From Liolophura sinensis (Eukaryota; Mollusca; Polyplacophora; Chitonida; Chitonidae), in assembly GCF_032854445.1 (NCBI RefSeq), contig NC_088295.1, positions 93,613,805 to 93,677,804 on the forward strand: a stretch of 64,000 nt of DNA. The letters run 5' to 3'. A program made the position numbers and the translations under genes. Of the stretch, positions 47,591 to 57,856 are shown piece after piece. The notes beneath the pieces were generated by a model. It was not told the origin of the DNA and made no database searches. It worked only from the letters and a program-made list of their open reading frames with translations. Each line of letters opens with the position of its first letter. The first letter of the stretch is position 1.

Positions 47591-48320
47591 TGGTCACCCC
47601 TTGCTTCAATGCATGCATGCGTGGGATTCGTTGTCATTCATCTTGGAGTGCGAACGCCAGTTCTTGTCGGTTGGCTGCAAGGTGTGGCCGTTGCCTTACT
47701 CGACGACCCATGATATCCCAAAGGTGTTCTATTGGGGACATATCTGGAGAACGTGCAGGCCACGGCAAGACTTTGACGTCGTTGGCGTCCAGGAAGTTCT
47801 GCGCAACTCGAACTGTTTGGAGCCGTTCGCTCGCCTCTTCGACGGTAAATTCGCTGTCGGTTCATCCGTGAAAACAACACGTTGCCAATCACGTTGCTGC
47901 CAACGGCGTACAATTTGAGCCCATCGCAATCTCTGGCGACGATGTTCGGCTGTCAACAACTGCCCTCTGAATGGTCGACAGGCCCTAATTCCGTAAGCCA
48001 TGGGTCTCCTAGACAGGGTCTGCCGACTAAAACGGTGACGTAAGGCATTGATTGACGATGAAGTCACTGTTAGGAAGCGGTTCCTCAGGCGTAAGGTGCG
48101 CAGGTACCCGTCTTCTCTGGACGTAGTTACCCCAGGCCTGCCTGTTCTTGGCCTGTCCGATGTCTGCCCTGTTTGTCTGAAACGCCCTATCAAGTTTGAC
48201 ACAGTTACACGAGAGCAGCCGAAGGTTCTTGCAATGTGGGCATCTGTGACTCCATATCCAGGACCCGAGGCATTGCTTTGTGGGGTTTTAGTCAGTGTGC
48301 AAGTCCAGCACACTGTGTAA
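47590..48320 (-). pseudogene. Tc1-like DNA transposon, internally deleted transposase
   Basis: Read leftwards from 48313: HTH region IARTFGCSRVTVSNLIGRFR, then RPRTGRPGVTT, then WQRVVFTDEP (first catalytic Asp), then in another frame WPARSPDMSPIEHLWD (third catalytic Glu region, about 47720-47770). Only about 100 bases separate the first and third motifs, so the part with the second catalytic Asp is deleted and the frame is shifted. Inactive. Antisense to the Ig gene in the Ig10-Ig11 intron. Terminal repeats are uncertain. Confidence 0.88.
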
Positions 48321-48573
48321 CGTTTTTATACACTTATTACATGTGTAGTTGAGGCCATCCATGAGTTACGTGATTTTTCAACTTTCTTCCTTGTGTCAAA
48401 ATAAATTCGTGTGGGCCAATATGGCGCATGTCACACCTGGGAATATGCTTCGTACAATGTTTTCCTATAATAATTTGGTATTAATTCGCTGAAAAGGCTG
48501 GTTAAATTTCATTCACGGAGTAGCAAAGTTTCTTTTGGCTGTCAGTTTATATATGTTTGTCTCTTCGTTACAG

Positions 48574-48731
48574 TTACACAAACAATCCCAAACCCTCGGA
48601 TAGTAATTCACCCACAGGATACAGTGGCAGAGAGTGATGAATCAGCAAGCTTAGACTGCCTATCACGTGGAGAGCCCAGGCCTACAATTAGTTGGTATAA
48701 AGACGGCCACCTGGTGGTGACCGCGGTTCAG
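48574..48731 (+). CDS. Ig11, first-half exon, Roundabout-like
   Basis: Acceptor cttcgttacag|ttaca (phase 1), donor gttcag|gtgcga (phase 0), 158 nt as in Ig8. Reads PRIVIHPQDTVAESDE, SLDCLSRGEPRPTISWYKDG. Same Robo Ig1-like pattern as Ig8, with changes spread over the exon. Confidence 0.88.
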
Positions 48732-49116
48732 GTGCGACAACTCTTCCATTGTTCTACTGGCTTACAAGGCTACGTCCCTAAATCACATGCCACCTATTCA
48801 GTGTCCAACACTCATAATAACTCTTGTGGACACTTCGATATAGAGCCAAGGGCATGGATTGTTGAATTTTGAGCGCTGGTAATTGAAAAGAAGTTCAGAT
48901 GACTTTTGTCCAGTTTGTCAACCGAATGCAGTGTCCACAGTCGGCAACAAAGGATACTCTTGAACAGATGCAGGAATTATTCTTTGAAAAGATCCCAGAG
49001 TTTTACTCTACCCTGTTTCATAGATATAGCCACTATATTTCGTACAAGATGACCCTCGAGACTCGCAGCGTCGACACAATATTCTACCTTCACTGTACAA
49101 TATATCTATCCAACAG

Positions 49117-49270
49117 AACCCAGCTGCTCAACGGCTGCTGCTCAGAGATGGCAGCCTCTTCTTCCTGCGAGTGAAAGGAGGTCCTTCCTCAGACGAGGGG
49201 GTCTACTACTGCCGGGCCTCCAATGAAGACGGCTCCGTGGTCAGTCGGAACGCCACTCTGCTGATTAAAG
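49117..49270 (+). CDS. Ig11, second-half exon, Roundabout-like
   Basis: Acceptor atccaacag|aaccc, donor attaaag|gtacca, 154 nt, phase 0 to 1. Reads LLRDGSLFFLRVKGG, SSDEGVYYCRASNEDG and SRNATLLI. It is closer to the Robo consensus (GSLFFLR, DEGVY-C) than the Ig8 copy. Frame clean. The short intron before it (48732-49116) holds nothing recognisable. Confidence 0.9.
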
Positions 49271-49651
49271 GTACCAGAGCACTGCCCGTTCAAAATATTT
49301 AGGGCACAAACTTTCATTTCCAGAAACAGTCATCTTTAAAATCTTTTGGAGATCTCAAGAGCGCAGTTTTGTGTATAACCCAGCATGTCCAGGGCAGTGG
49401 TACACACGTTGACCATTTAATTTAAATTCCAATCGATCTTCCTTAACCAATGACCAGTAAAGAATAGATAACTTGAATCGGGTCATTAAACAAAGAATGA
49501 ACAAGTAAATACTACAGATGACTCTACTTACTGAGCTCATGCAATACCGTCGACCGCGTTGGATGAACACAAGGACCGGGCAGAACCTAGCAGACTACGT
49601 TTATAATAATGACCAATGTTAGCTATTTACTTCAACTGATTTCTTTAACAG
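49271..49651. other. intron Ig11-Ig12
   Basis: About 380 bases of unique sequence; parts resemble the Ig8-Ig9 intron near 33960-34260 (for example caagtaaatactacagatga against caagtacatgatactcgcca), consistent with the segmental duplication. Confidence 0.5.
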
Positions 49652-49821
49652 TAAGTCACGACAGTGTCTCGGTAATTCCCCGGATCATTACTGTCAAGCT
49701 TATGGTCGCTGCTAATGGTAGTGTGTTCCTGTACTGCTTGGCCTCGGGGAGCCCGGCCCCGGACATGACGTGGTGGGAAGTGGAGGAGAGAGCGGGGGCC
49801 ACGGAGTACCATCAGCTACAG
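49652..49821 (+). CDS. Ig12, first-half exon
   Basis: Acceptor ttctttaacag|taagt (phase 1), donor ctacag|gtatgt (phase 0), 170 nt as in Ig9. Reads IPRIITVKLMVAANG, VFLYCLASGSPAPDMTWWEV, TEYHQLQ. Intact. Confidence 0.9.
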
Positions 49822-50010
49822 GTATGTACTAACTCTACTCATCAGTTACAGGTATGTACTAACTCTTCTCATCGGCTACAAGTATGTACTAACTCTACTC
49901 ATCAGATACACGTATGTAGTTACTCTGCTCTTCAGCTACTGGTATATACTAACTCTACTCATTGGCTATAGGTAGTGTAGTTACTCTGCTCTTCAGCTAC
50001 AGGTATGGAG
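49822..50010 (+). repeat. array of Ig12 exon end plus donor, about 6 units
   Basis: Units catcagttacag|gtatgtactaactctact and variants. Homologous to the roughly 100-unit array after Ig9, but only six copies long. Open from the exon for several decapeptides. Confidence 0.9.
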
Positions 50011-50690
50011 CACAGCATTCGACATCACTTATGTGGATATCTGTGTACCTCACTTCGGAGAGTTTGTCAGTTACTTCTCAGAGATCGACGAACGAGACCT
50101 GGTAATCAGACCCGGCGTGTGGAACTCGAGTTAAGAGTCTCACAGTGTCACTTCAGGTTAATCACTTTGTCATCTGTCTGTAGCGGTCAAGGCAATAAAT
50201 ATTTTCTGGCGGAGAATACCTATCCATAAGGTTTTATCTGTCTCAAAAACAATGCCCACAGTTGTGCGTGCACAGTGATCATTGATTAGTGGGAGGTATA
50301 TCATGTAACTACAATCATCTATCAGATATTTTTGAATGAAATCTTCTAGATTCTATTGGCCTACCTTACCTTGTTGGTTAAGCCGGAATCATGCCCCTAG
50401 TAACTTGTATTTTGTAGTCTGTGAAGGCGGGACTGTGTCTACACTAACATGCTGGGTTTGGTACTTTCCCAAAGGCAAGAATTTCTCTAAATACTGAGTT
50501 CAAATGGCGAGACCAGTGTCATTATTAAAGCCGTCCGCGTTATAGCCTAGCCGCCCATGTTACAGCCTAGTCGCCTGCTTTACAGCCTTGCCACCCGTGT
50601 CACAGCCTACAGAAGGTTCATCAATGACCTTAGCTTTCTGTTTCCGAGAGATGGTGCTAATCTGTCGACGCTGCACATTGGACAGTTTGT
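50011..50690. other. intron Ig12, unique part
   Basis: About 680 bases with no recognised feature. Confidence 0.5.
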
Positions 50691-51125
50691 GGACCGATTT
50701 GTGCAGCCTTACGTTCGTTATGGGCTGGTTTGTGCAGTCTTACATTCGTTGTGGACCGCTTTGTGAAGTCTTGCGTTCGTTGTGGACCGATTTGTGCAGC
50801 CTTACGTTCGTTATGGACCGGTTTATGCAGACTTAAGTTCCATGTGGACCGGCTTTTGAAGTCTTGCGTTGGTTGTGGACCGGTTTGGGCAGTCTTACGT
50901 TCGTTATGGACCCGTTTGTGTAGTTTTACGTTCGTTGTAGATCGGTTTGTGCAGTCTTACGTTCGTTGTGGACTGGTTTGTGCGGTCTAACGTTCGATGT
51001 GGACCTGTTTGTGCAGTCTTACGTTCGTTGTGGACCGGTTTGTGCAGTCTTACGTTCGTTGTGGACCGGTTTGTGCAGTCTTACGTTCGTTGTGGACTGG
51101 TTTGTGCAGTCTTATGTTCCTTGTG
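50690..51125. repeat. 31-bp minisatellite, about 14 copies
   Basis: Units tgtggaccggtttgtgcagt with cttacgttcgt. Lies about 200 bases before the Ig12 second half. No match to the exon borders. Confidence 0.92.
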
Positions 51126-51328
51126 CATGTCTTCAACCATACTGGCGGTGGTATAAAGGTCGGTGGCACACCGGTTTCCTTCGCCCATAAAATTGATCTC
51201 TATAGTGTAAATGAAACATTTGTGAGTATAGTGTTAAGAAACAATCAGCGTATCAATCAATCAGTTAAACAGCTGAAACAAAGTTTGTGTTGTAAACACT
51301 TGCTTGTATTTTTGGCTTTATTACAAAG

Positions 51329-51482
51329 ACTGGAGGAAGAATGACTATCGGTGACAGGAAGGATGGGGAATACTCCACCCTTGTCCTGCGGATAGACCAA
51401 GCCTCACCCCAAGATGCCGGAAATTACCGATGTATCGCCAGTAACACGTTTGGGAAGAGCATAAAGGACCTCCAGCTAGAAG
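51329..51482 (+). CDS. Ig12, second-half exon
   Basis: Acceptor ggctttattacaaag|actgg, donor ctagaag|gtcggc, 154 nt, phase 0 to 1. Reads TGGRMTIGDRKDGEY, QDAGNYRCIASNTFG, KSIKDLQLE. Canonical Q-D-A-G and a pyrimidine-rich acceptor, unlike the Ig9 partner. Confidence 0.9.
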
Positions 51483-51704
51483 GTCGGCCTAACGTTTCGT
51501 AATTATGTGATGTAAAGGGCAAAGAATGTTATTCAAACGGAAATATAACGGCTATATATACTTGTGGTGTATTGTTCAGCTACTGTCTGTGTTATGAGAA
51601 CTTTAGAAACTAGTCTACTTAGTATAATATTATTAAATAAGGCAACATGTTCTCATCGATCGGATAGCAATGAGATTCCTCTCACTTTTTTTTAATCTCC
51701 ACAG

Positions 51705-51800
51705 ATCCGCTGGGAGCACCTGCACAGGGGTTAGGTCCCAGCCCGGAGACTCCGGTAACTGATGTAACTACCCCACCGCCCAGGGAGAACGATCTGGGAA
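51705..51800 (+). CDS. linker exon after Ig12
   Basis: Acceptor aatctccacag|atccg, donor tgggaa|gtaggt, 96 nt, phase 1 to 1. Encodes a Pro/Thr-rich spacer (GLGPSPETPVTDVTTPPP), near-identical in plan to the linker at 40750. Confidence 0.83.
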
Positions 51801-53281
51801 GTAGGTCATTCTTCTCTTGACACACCACACGCGAGTCTGTACCAAACATTACACCGTCAATGCGGCTTTACTTTACACACAGATTTTATGTTTGAGAAAC
51901 CCAGCTTTCTTAGGGATATAGGGATTATATTGTGTTCTCGATTTCAGCTGTAGTCTTTTCGACAACAAACTTGTCTGCCGGGAAACACTAGCGTTGGGTT
52001 TGTGCGGTTGTGTTCTCGATTTCAGCTGTAGTCTTTCCGACTGCAAACTTGTCTGCCCAAAAACACTAGCGTTCGACTCAAGCGGTTGTGTTCTCGATTT
52101 CAGCTTGGCTCAAGCGGTTGTGTTCTCGATTTCAGCTGTAGTCTTTCCGACAGCAAACTTGTCTGCCGGGATACACTAGCGTTGGGTTTGTGCGGTTGTG
52201 TTCTCGATTTCAGCTGTAGTCTTTCCGACTGCAAACTTGTCTGCCGGGAAACACTAGCGTTCGACTCAAGCGGTTGTGTTCTCGATTTCAGCTTGGCTCA
52301 AGCGGTTGTGTTCTCGATTTCAGCTGTAGTCTTCCCGACAGCAAACTTGTTTGCCGGGAAACACTAGCGTTTAGCTCAAGCGGTTGTGTTCTCGATTTCA
52401 GCTGTAGTCTTTCCGACAGCAAACTTGTTTGCCGGGAAACACTAGCGTTTAGCTCAAGCGGTTGTGTTCTCGATTTCAGCTGTAGTCTTTCCGACAGCAA
52501 ACTTGTTTGCCGGGAAACACTAGCGCTTCGCTCATGCGGTTGTGTTCTTGATTTCAGCTGTAGTCTTTCCGACAGCAAACTTGTTTGCCGGGAAACACTA
52601 GCGCTTCGCTCATGCGGTTGTGTTCTCGATTTCAGCTGTAGTCTTTCCGACAGCAAACTTGTTTGCCGGGAAACACTAGCGCTTCGCTCATGCGGTTGTG
52701 TTCTTGATTTCAGCTGTAGTCTTTCCGACAGCAAACTTGTTTGCCGGGAAACACTAGCGTTTAGCTCAAGCGGTTGTGTTCTCGATTTCAGCTGTAGTCT
52801 TTCCGACAGCAAACTTGTTTGCCGGGAAACACTAGTGTTGGGCTCAAGGGGTTGTGTTCTCGATTTCAGCTGTAGTCTTTTCGACAGCAAACTTGTCTGC
52901 CGGGAAACACTAGCGTTTGGCTCAAGAGGTTTGTGTTCTCGATTTCAGCTGTAGTCTTTTCGACTGCAAACTTGTTTGCCGGAAAACACTAGCGTTGGGC
53001 TCAAGAGGTTTGTGTTCCCGATTTCAGCTGTAGTCTTTAAGGACAGCAAACTTGTCTGCCGGGAAACACTAGCGTTGGGTTTGTGCGGATGTGTTCTCGA
53101 TTTCAGCTGTAGTCTTTTCGACAGCAAACTTGTTTGCCGGGAAACAGTAACGTTGGGCTCAAGAGGTTGAGTTCTGGATTTCAGCTGTAGTCTTTCCGAC
53201 AACAAACTTGTCTGCCGGGAAACACTAGGATATGGCTCAAGAGGTTGAGTTCCCGATTTCTGCTGTAGTCTTTCCGACAGC

Positions 53282-54493
53282 AAACTCATCTGCCTGGAAA
53301 CACTAGCGTTGGGCTCAAGCTATTTTCAGCTGTAGTCTTTCCGATAGCAAACTTGTCTGCCGGGAAAAAGTAGCGCTTCGCTCATGCGGTTGTGTTCTCG
53401 ATTTTAGCGTTAGTCTTTCCGACAGCAAACTTGTCTGCCGGGAAACACTAGTGTTGGGCTCAAGCGGTTGTGTCCTCGATTTTTAGCTGTAGCCTTTCCG
53501 ACAGCAAACTTGTCTGCCGGGAAACACTAGGATATGGCTCAAGAGGTTTGTGTTCTCGATTTCTGCTGTAGTCTTTCCGACAGCAAACTCATCTGCCTGG
53601 AAACACTAGCGTTGGGCTCAAGCTATTTTCAGCTGTAGTCTTTCCGATAGCAAACTTGTCTGCCGGGAAAAAGTAGCGCTTCGCTCATGCGGTTGTGTTC
53701 TCGATTTTAGCGTTAGTCTTTCCGACAGCAAACTTGTCTGCCGGGAAACACTAGTGTTGGGCTCAAGCGGTTGTGTCCTCGATTTTTAGCTGTAGCCTTT
53801 CCGACAGCAAACTTGTCTGCCGGGAAACACTAGGATATGGCTCAAGAGGTTTGTGTTCTCGATTTCTGCTGTAGTCTTTCCGACAGCAAACTCATCTGCC
53901 TGGAAACACTAGCGTTGGGCTCAAGCTATTTTCAGCTGTAGTCTTTCCGATAGCAAACTTGTCTGCCGGGAAAAAGTAGCGCTTCGCTCATGCGGTTGTG
54001 TTCTCGATTTTAGCGTTAGTCTTTCCGACAGCAAACTTGTCTGCCGGGAAACACTAGTGTTGGGCTCAAGCGGTTGTGTCCTCGATTTTTAGCTGTAGTC
54101 TTTCCGACAGCAAACTTGTCTGCCGGGAAACACTAGGATATGGCTCAAGAGGTTTGTGTTCTCGATTTCTGCTGTAGTCTTTCCGACAGCAAACTCATCT
54201 GCCTGGAAACACTAGCGTTGGGCTCAAGCTATTTTCAGCTGTAGTCTTTCCGATAGCAAACTTGTCTGCCGGGAAAAAGTAGCGCTTCGCTCATGCGGTT
54301 GTGTTCTCGATTTTAGCGTTAGTCTTTCCGACAGCAAACTTGTCTGCCGGGAAACACTAGTGTTGGGCTCAAGCGGTTGTGTCCTCGATTTTTAGCTGTA
54401 GTCTTTCCGACAGCAAACTTGTCTGCCGGGAAACACTAGGATATGGCTCAAGAGGTTTGTGTTCTCGATTTTCAGCTGTACTCTTCCCGGCAG
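53282..54493. repeat. 303-bp higher-order repeat, four copies
   Basis: The marker aaactcatctgcctggaaac occurs at 53282, 53585, 53888 and 54191, exactly 303 bases apart. Each copy contains four monomer variants (aaaaagtagcgcttcgctca; cactagtgttgggctcaagc; cactaggatatggctcaaga; and the marker). The copies are almost identical, indicating recent block amplification. Confidence 0.95.
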
Positions 54494-54527
54494 ACAAGTT
54501 TGCTGTCGGGAAGAGTACAGCTGAAAA
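54469..54527. repeat. perfect 21-bp inverted repeat
   Basis: Arms 54469-54489 (ttttcagctgtactcttccc with g) and 54507-54527 (its exact reverse complement) around a 17-base loop. It arises because one array monomer is inserted in inverse orientation. It can form a hairpin. Confidence 0.93.
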
Positions 54528-54789
54528 TAGTAGAACAGTAGCGTTGGGCTCAAGCGGTTGAGTTCTCTATTTTCAGCTGTAGTCTTTCCGACAGCAAACT
54601 TGTTTGCCAGGAAACCGGAGCGCTTCGCTCATGCGGTTGTGTTCTCGATTTCAGCTGTAGTCTTTCCGACAGCAAACGTGTCTATAGATTATTTAGTCAA
54701 ACACTTGCTTCATCACTGCAAGAACAAAGCTTGCTTGTGACTAAGTTATTTTTCTGTTTTCTGAAGAAGTGGCTCTGTGTATTTTGTGA

Positions 54790-55478
54790 TCTGTGCTTTT
54801 ATTTATGAACAGAATCAGCGGTAAATGAATTGTACTTTTGTTCATGGACGGTATCAGGGGTGAATGTTCTGTAGTTTTGTTCGTGGGGATATCAGCAGCG
54901 AATGCTCTGTATTTTTGTTCATGGACAGTATCAGCAAAGAATGACCTGCATTTTTGTTCATGGACGGTACCAGCACTGAATGATATGTATTATTGTTCAT
55001 GCACGATATCAGCGGTGAATGATATGTATTTTTGTTCATGGACGGTATGAGCGGTCAATGATCTGTATTTTTGTTCATGGACGGTATCAGCGGCGATGTT
55101 TGTTTTTTTTATTTTTGCTCATGGACGATATCTGCACTGAATGATATGTATTATTGTTCATGCACGATATCAGCGGTGAATGATATGTATTTTTGTTCAT
55201 GGACGGTATGAGCGGTCAATGATCTGTATTTTTGTTCATGAACGGTATCAGTGGTGAGTGATTGGTATTTTTGTTCATGGACGGTATCAGCGGTGAATGA
55301 TGTGTATTTTTGTTCATGGACAGTATTAGCAGTGAATGATATGTATTTTTGTTAATGGACAGTATCAACGGTGAATGATGTGTATTTTTGTTCATGGACA
55401 GAATCAACGTAAATGATCCATAATTTTGTTCATTGTCAGTATCAGCGGTGAATCATTTGTTTCTTTTCTCTTGAATAG
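54790..55478 (+). repeat. 39-bp array carrying the Ig13 exon start
   Basis: About 17 units of tttttgttcatggacggtat, cagcggtgaatgatatgta. The string tatcagcggt equals the first bases of the Ig13 exon (ag|tatcagcggtacc at 55479). The array ends at the real acceptor, so it looks like an acceptor-side counterpart of the donor-side arrays. Confidence 0.82.
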
Positions 55479-55642
55479 TATCAGCGGTACCTGGCCGGGC
55501 CTCGGAGATCACACGTGTTGTTCAGATTGACCTTGACACCGGCGAGGTGCGCCTGGTGTGTGAGGCCACAGGTTTCCCCACCCCGAAAATTAGCTGGTGG
55601 AAGCAGGAAGCCTCCCCAGGGGCCCCATTGTACCATCTCATG
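55479..55642 (+). CDS. Ig13, first-half exon
   Basis: Acceptor ttctcttgaatag|tatca (phase 1), donor tctcatg|gtgggt (phase 0), 164 nt. Reads RASEITRVVQIDLDTG, VRLVCEATGFPTPKISWWKQ. Intact cysteine and tryptophans. By position it would be the counterpart of Ig9/Ig12, but it is well diverged. The first ten bases also occur throughout the upstream array. Confidence 0.88.
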
Positions 55643-55778
55643 GTGGGTTAACCGTGTTACACTCAACTTCTGGGCTCAATCGCACTTAGGAGGTTCACCA
55701 CAGAAACTGTACACGTTAGCTCTAGAAAGTTTCGAGGAAGTAAAAGATTAGTGCCCCTTAATATCGGAGCTATTATCA

Positions 55779-55910
55779 GATCACCTGTCAGATTACAAAT
55801 CAAATTTTACACACACATTGACCTACCATCTTGAATATGTGTCCGATCAGCTTTCAGATTACAAATTAAATTTTACACATATATTGACCTACCACCTTGA
55901 GTGTAATTTG
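55779..55910. repeat. 66-bp two-copy tandem duplication
   Basis: gatcacctgtcagattacaa at 55779 and gatcagctttcagattacaa at 55845, followed by similar text for the whole unit. Confidence 0.88.
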
Positions 55911-56107
55911 CTGAAAGAAACTAAGTGTCCAACGGTATCAACCGTCACCTTATTGGTAGTAAAACCGCTGCGCCCAACCGGAAACTATAACATATATGAG
56001 CTGGTGAGATCTCCCAAAGGAGCCTGCCGTGCAGATGTCTGCAGATGTGCAGATTTCGTAGGTATCAAAGTTGTACCGAATGAGTTTGTCCCTTTCTATT
56101 AGCCCCT

Positions 56108-56232
56108 GAGCGGCCTCCGTGGCCTAGTGGTTGGCGTGCTAGCGCAGCAGAATGCCCCAAAACCTTCTCACCAAGGCGCACGTTGTGAGTTCGTCCAGCT
56201 CATGGTGGCTTCCTCTCTGATCGTACATGGTA
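56108..56232 (+). mobile_element. SINE head, 3' truncated
   Basis: gcggcctccgtggcctagtg, ggcgtgctagcgcagcagaa, gtgagttcgtccagctcatg and ttcctctctgatcgtacatg: the tRNA-like head and start of the body in forward orientation. Confidence 0.87.
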
Positions 56233-57129
56233 AGGTTAATGAGATTTTACACACGTAACACGACTGGAAGGGCGACAAGCACATAACACTGCTTTTGAAA
56301 TGAGGTGGTAAATCCTGTAATTCTCTGTCCATGCAGCGGCAGAGAATGGTTAAAGATACAATAGGACTGGGTTGCTGTTTATGTGTTGATTTCTACGTGC
56401 ATTTTTACGTCACTTTTTCCCACGGTCACGTGGCTTTTGCATTGGTTAAAGAGTGAATGGAGAGGTGAAAAATTTAAAATAAAGCGTAAGCACGATGTTT
56501 TTCACAGTATCCTCTGTCATGTGTCAACCATGAGTGTTCTGCCATCACGTGTGCGCGACTCCTACATACCTCAGTGTTATATGTTCATTTCGAAAAGGAC
56601 TGGATTCGAACTTCCATCATACAGACTTAGGGTCCGTAGGCGGATGCCTGTAACACCCGACCATTTGAGTTGTTGTAACAGAATGTGTTTCCAAGACGTG
56701 TTTGAGACAGACGAGCATACTGAGGGTTGGTTGCGCATTTGCATGTGTTACGTGTGTTTGTCACGTGGACTACATCTGAGTCTCCTCCATATCAGGGCAG
56801 CATCATTCAGGGAAGCATGAATAAACTGACGTAAGTAGTGAAGTAGAAAGCTACACGTGAACACAGCAACCCAGTGTTTATAACGGCCGCTACAGTGAAG
56901 AGCAACCAGGGTCTAGGGTGTTACGCCAAGATATTACAAAATTTGCACTTATTTACCTATCACTGTCACTAGTAGCAATTCGCTATTAGGATAAATGTAC
57001 AATTTACAAAAGTTTACATTTTACAAGTGTATATATGTAACAGCAGATGTTGCCTTGCAAATAATCCTGATGGATACCACTTAAAGGCCGAAGTACAAAT
57101 GTTTGCCAACTATGCATTTAAGTCTTTCT

Positions 57130-57434
57130 GGGAGTGACCTGTGTTCTTTTACAACGCCTTTCTCATTGGTACTCAGTCGACTCAAGATCATGAGATATAC
57201 ATTTCTCATTGGTATTCAGTCGGCTCAAGATCATGAGATATACATTTCTCATTGGTATTCAGTCCACTCAAGATCATGAGATATACATTTCTCATTGGTA
57301 TTCAGTCCACTCAAGATCATGAGATATACATTTCTCATTGGTATTCAGTCCACTCAAGATCATGAGATATACATTTCTCATTGGTATTCAGTCCACTCAA
57401 GATCATGAGATATACATTTCTCATTGGTATTCAG
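57130..57434 (+). repeat. 43-bp array copied from the Ig13 acceptor and exon start
   Basis: Six to seven units of tctcattggtattcag|tccactcaagatcatgagat with ataca. It ends at the real exon, whose first bases are tccactcaagatcatgagat. Each unit is therefore a 3' splice site plus the first ~23 exon bases. Confidence 0.92.
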
Positions 57435-57588
57435 TCCACTCAAGATCATGAGATATACATTCAGCATATAGACGGCACCTCTCGACTTACCTTAACTTTG
57501 GCTGCTTTGACCACTGAGGATCTGGGGACATACCAATGCACGGCTGACAACTACCTTGGGCAGTCCAAGAAGACACTACAAGTGACAG
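57435..57588 (+). CDS. Ig13, second-half exon
   Basis: Acceptor ttggtattcag|tccac, donor gtgacag|gtaacg, 154 nt, phase 0 to 1. Reads STQDHEIYIQHIDG, TTEDLGTYQCTADNYLG, KKTLQV. I chose this acceptor because it gives phase 0 and the 154-nt length of the Ig8/9/11/12 counterparts. A later CAG at 57473 would also be in frame but shortens the exon. Confidence 0.87.
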
Positions 57589-57856
57589 GTAACGAGTCAT
57601 ACTCAGAGCCAAATCTACGGCTTTTGGGAAACAACCTATTGGAGCAAAACTGATTCCTCAAATTGATTTACAATTCTAATTCGCTCATATTATGTATTGC
57701 TTCGAGTAGAATAATTTCATTCGCGTCGTCTTCAGAACAGAGTTTTAAAAAACCTTAAAATGACTTGCACAATTCTGTCAAGTGAATTAGTGTTTGCCAT
57801 GAAGTCATAAACAAAGATATACGAATACTTTAAATGCAAGACATTTCATTCTTAAG

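Larger units (their letters stand above)
42575..51845 (+). other. segmental duplication, copy B (Ig10-Ig12 plus linker)
   Basis: Second copy of the 30170-40890 segment. All seven exons match in order, phase and exact length. It carries its own insertions (a SINE at 43703, a Tc1-like remnant at 47.6 kb) and different array lengths, so these changed after duplication or independently in each copy. Confidence 0.9.
51930..54690. repeat. 76-bp minisatellite with acceptor-like motif
   Basis: About 36 units of gttgtgttctcgatttcagc, tgtagtctttccgacagcaa, acttgtctgccgggaaacac and tagcgttgggctcaag. Each unit contains tgttctcgatttcag, which resembles a 3' splice site. It does not match the nearby real acceptors. 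Between 53282 and 54493 it is organised as a 303-bp higher-order repeat, and one monomer near 54480-54530 is inverted. Confidence 0.95.
55643..57130. other. intron inside Ig13
   Basis: About 1.5 kb with a two-copy 66-bp tandem duplication (55779-55910) and a SINE head (56108-56232). An open frame of 145 codons at 56383-56820 has no recognisable domain. Confidence 0.55.

Noticed and set aside
47422-48320. Plus-strand frames of 149 and 105 codons
   Set aside because: Antisense of the Tc1-like transposase remnant.
52274-52954. 226-codon plus frame and its antisense, Ser/Cys-rich
   Set aside because: Translation of the 76-bp array only.
56383-56820. 145-codon plus frame as an exon
   Set aside because: No Ig features and no fitting splice phase between two halves of Ig13.
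57473-57475. Later CAG as the Ig13 second-half acceptor
   Set aside because: In frame but gives a shorter exon than the 154-nt counterparts and ignores the conserved first residues; not excluded without RNA data.
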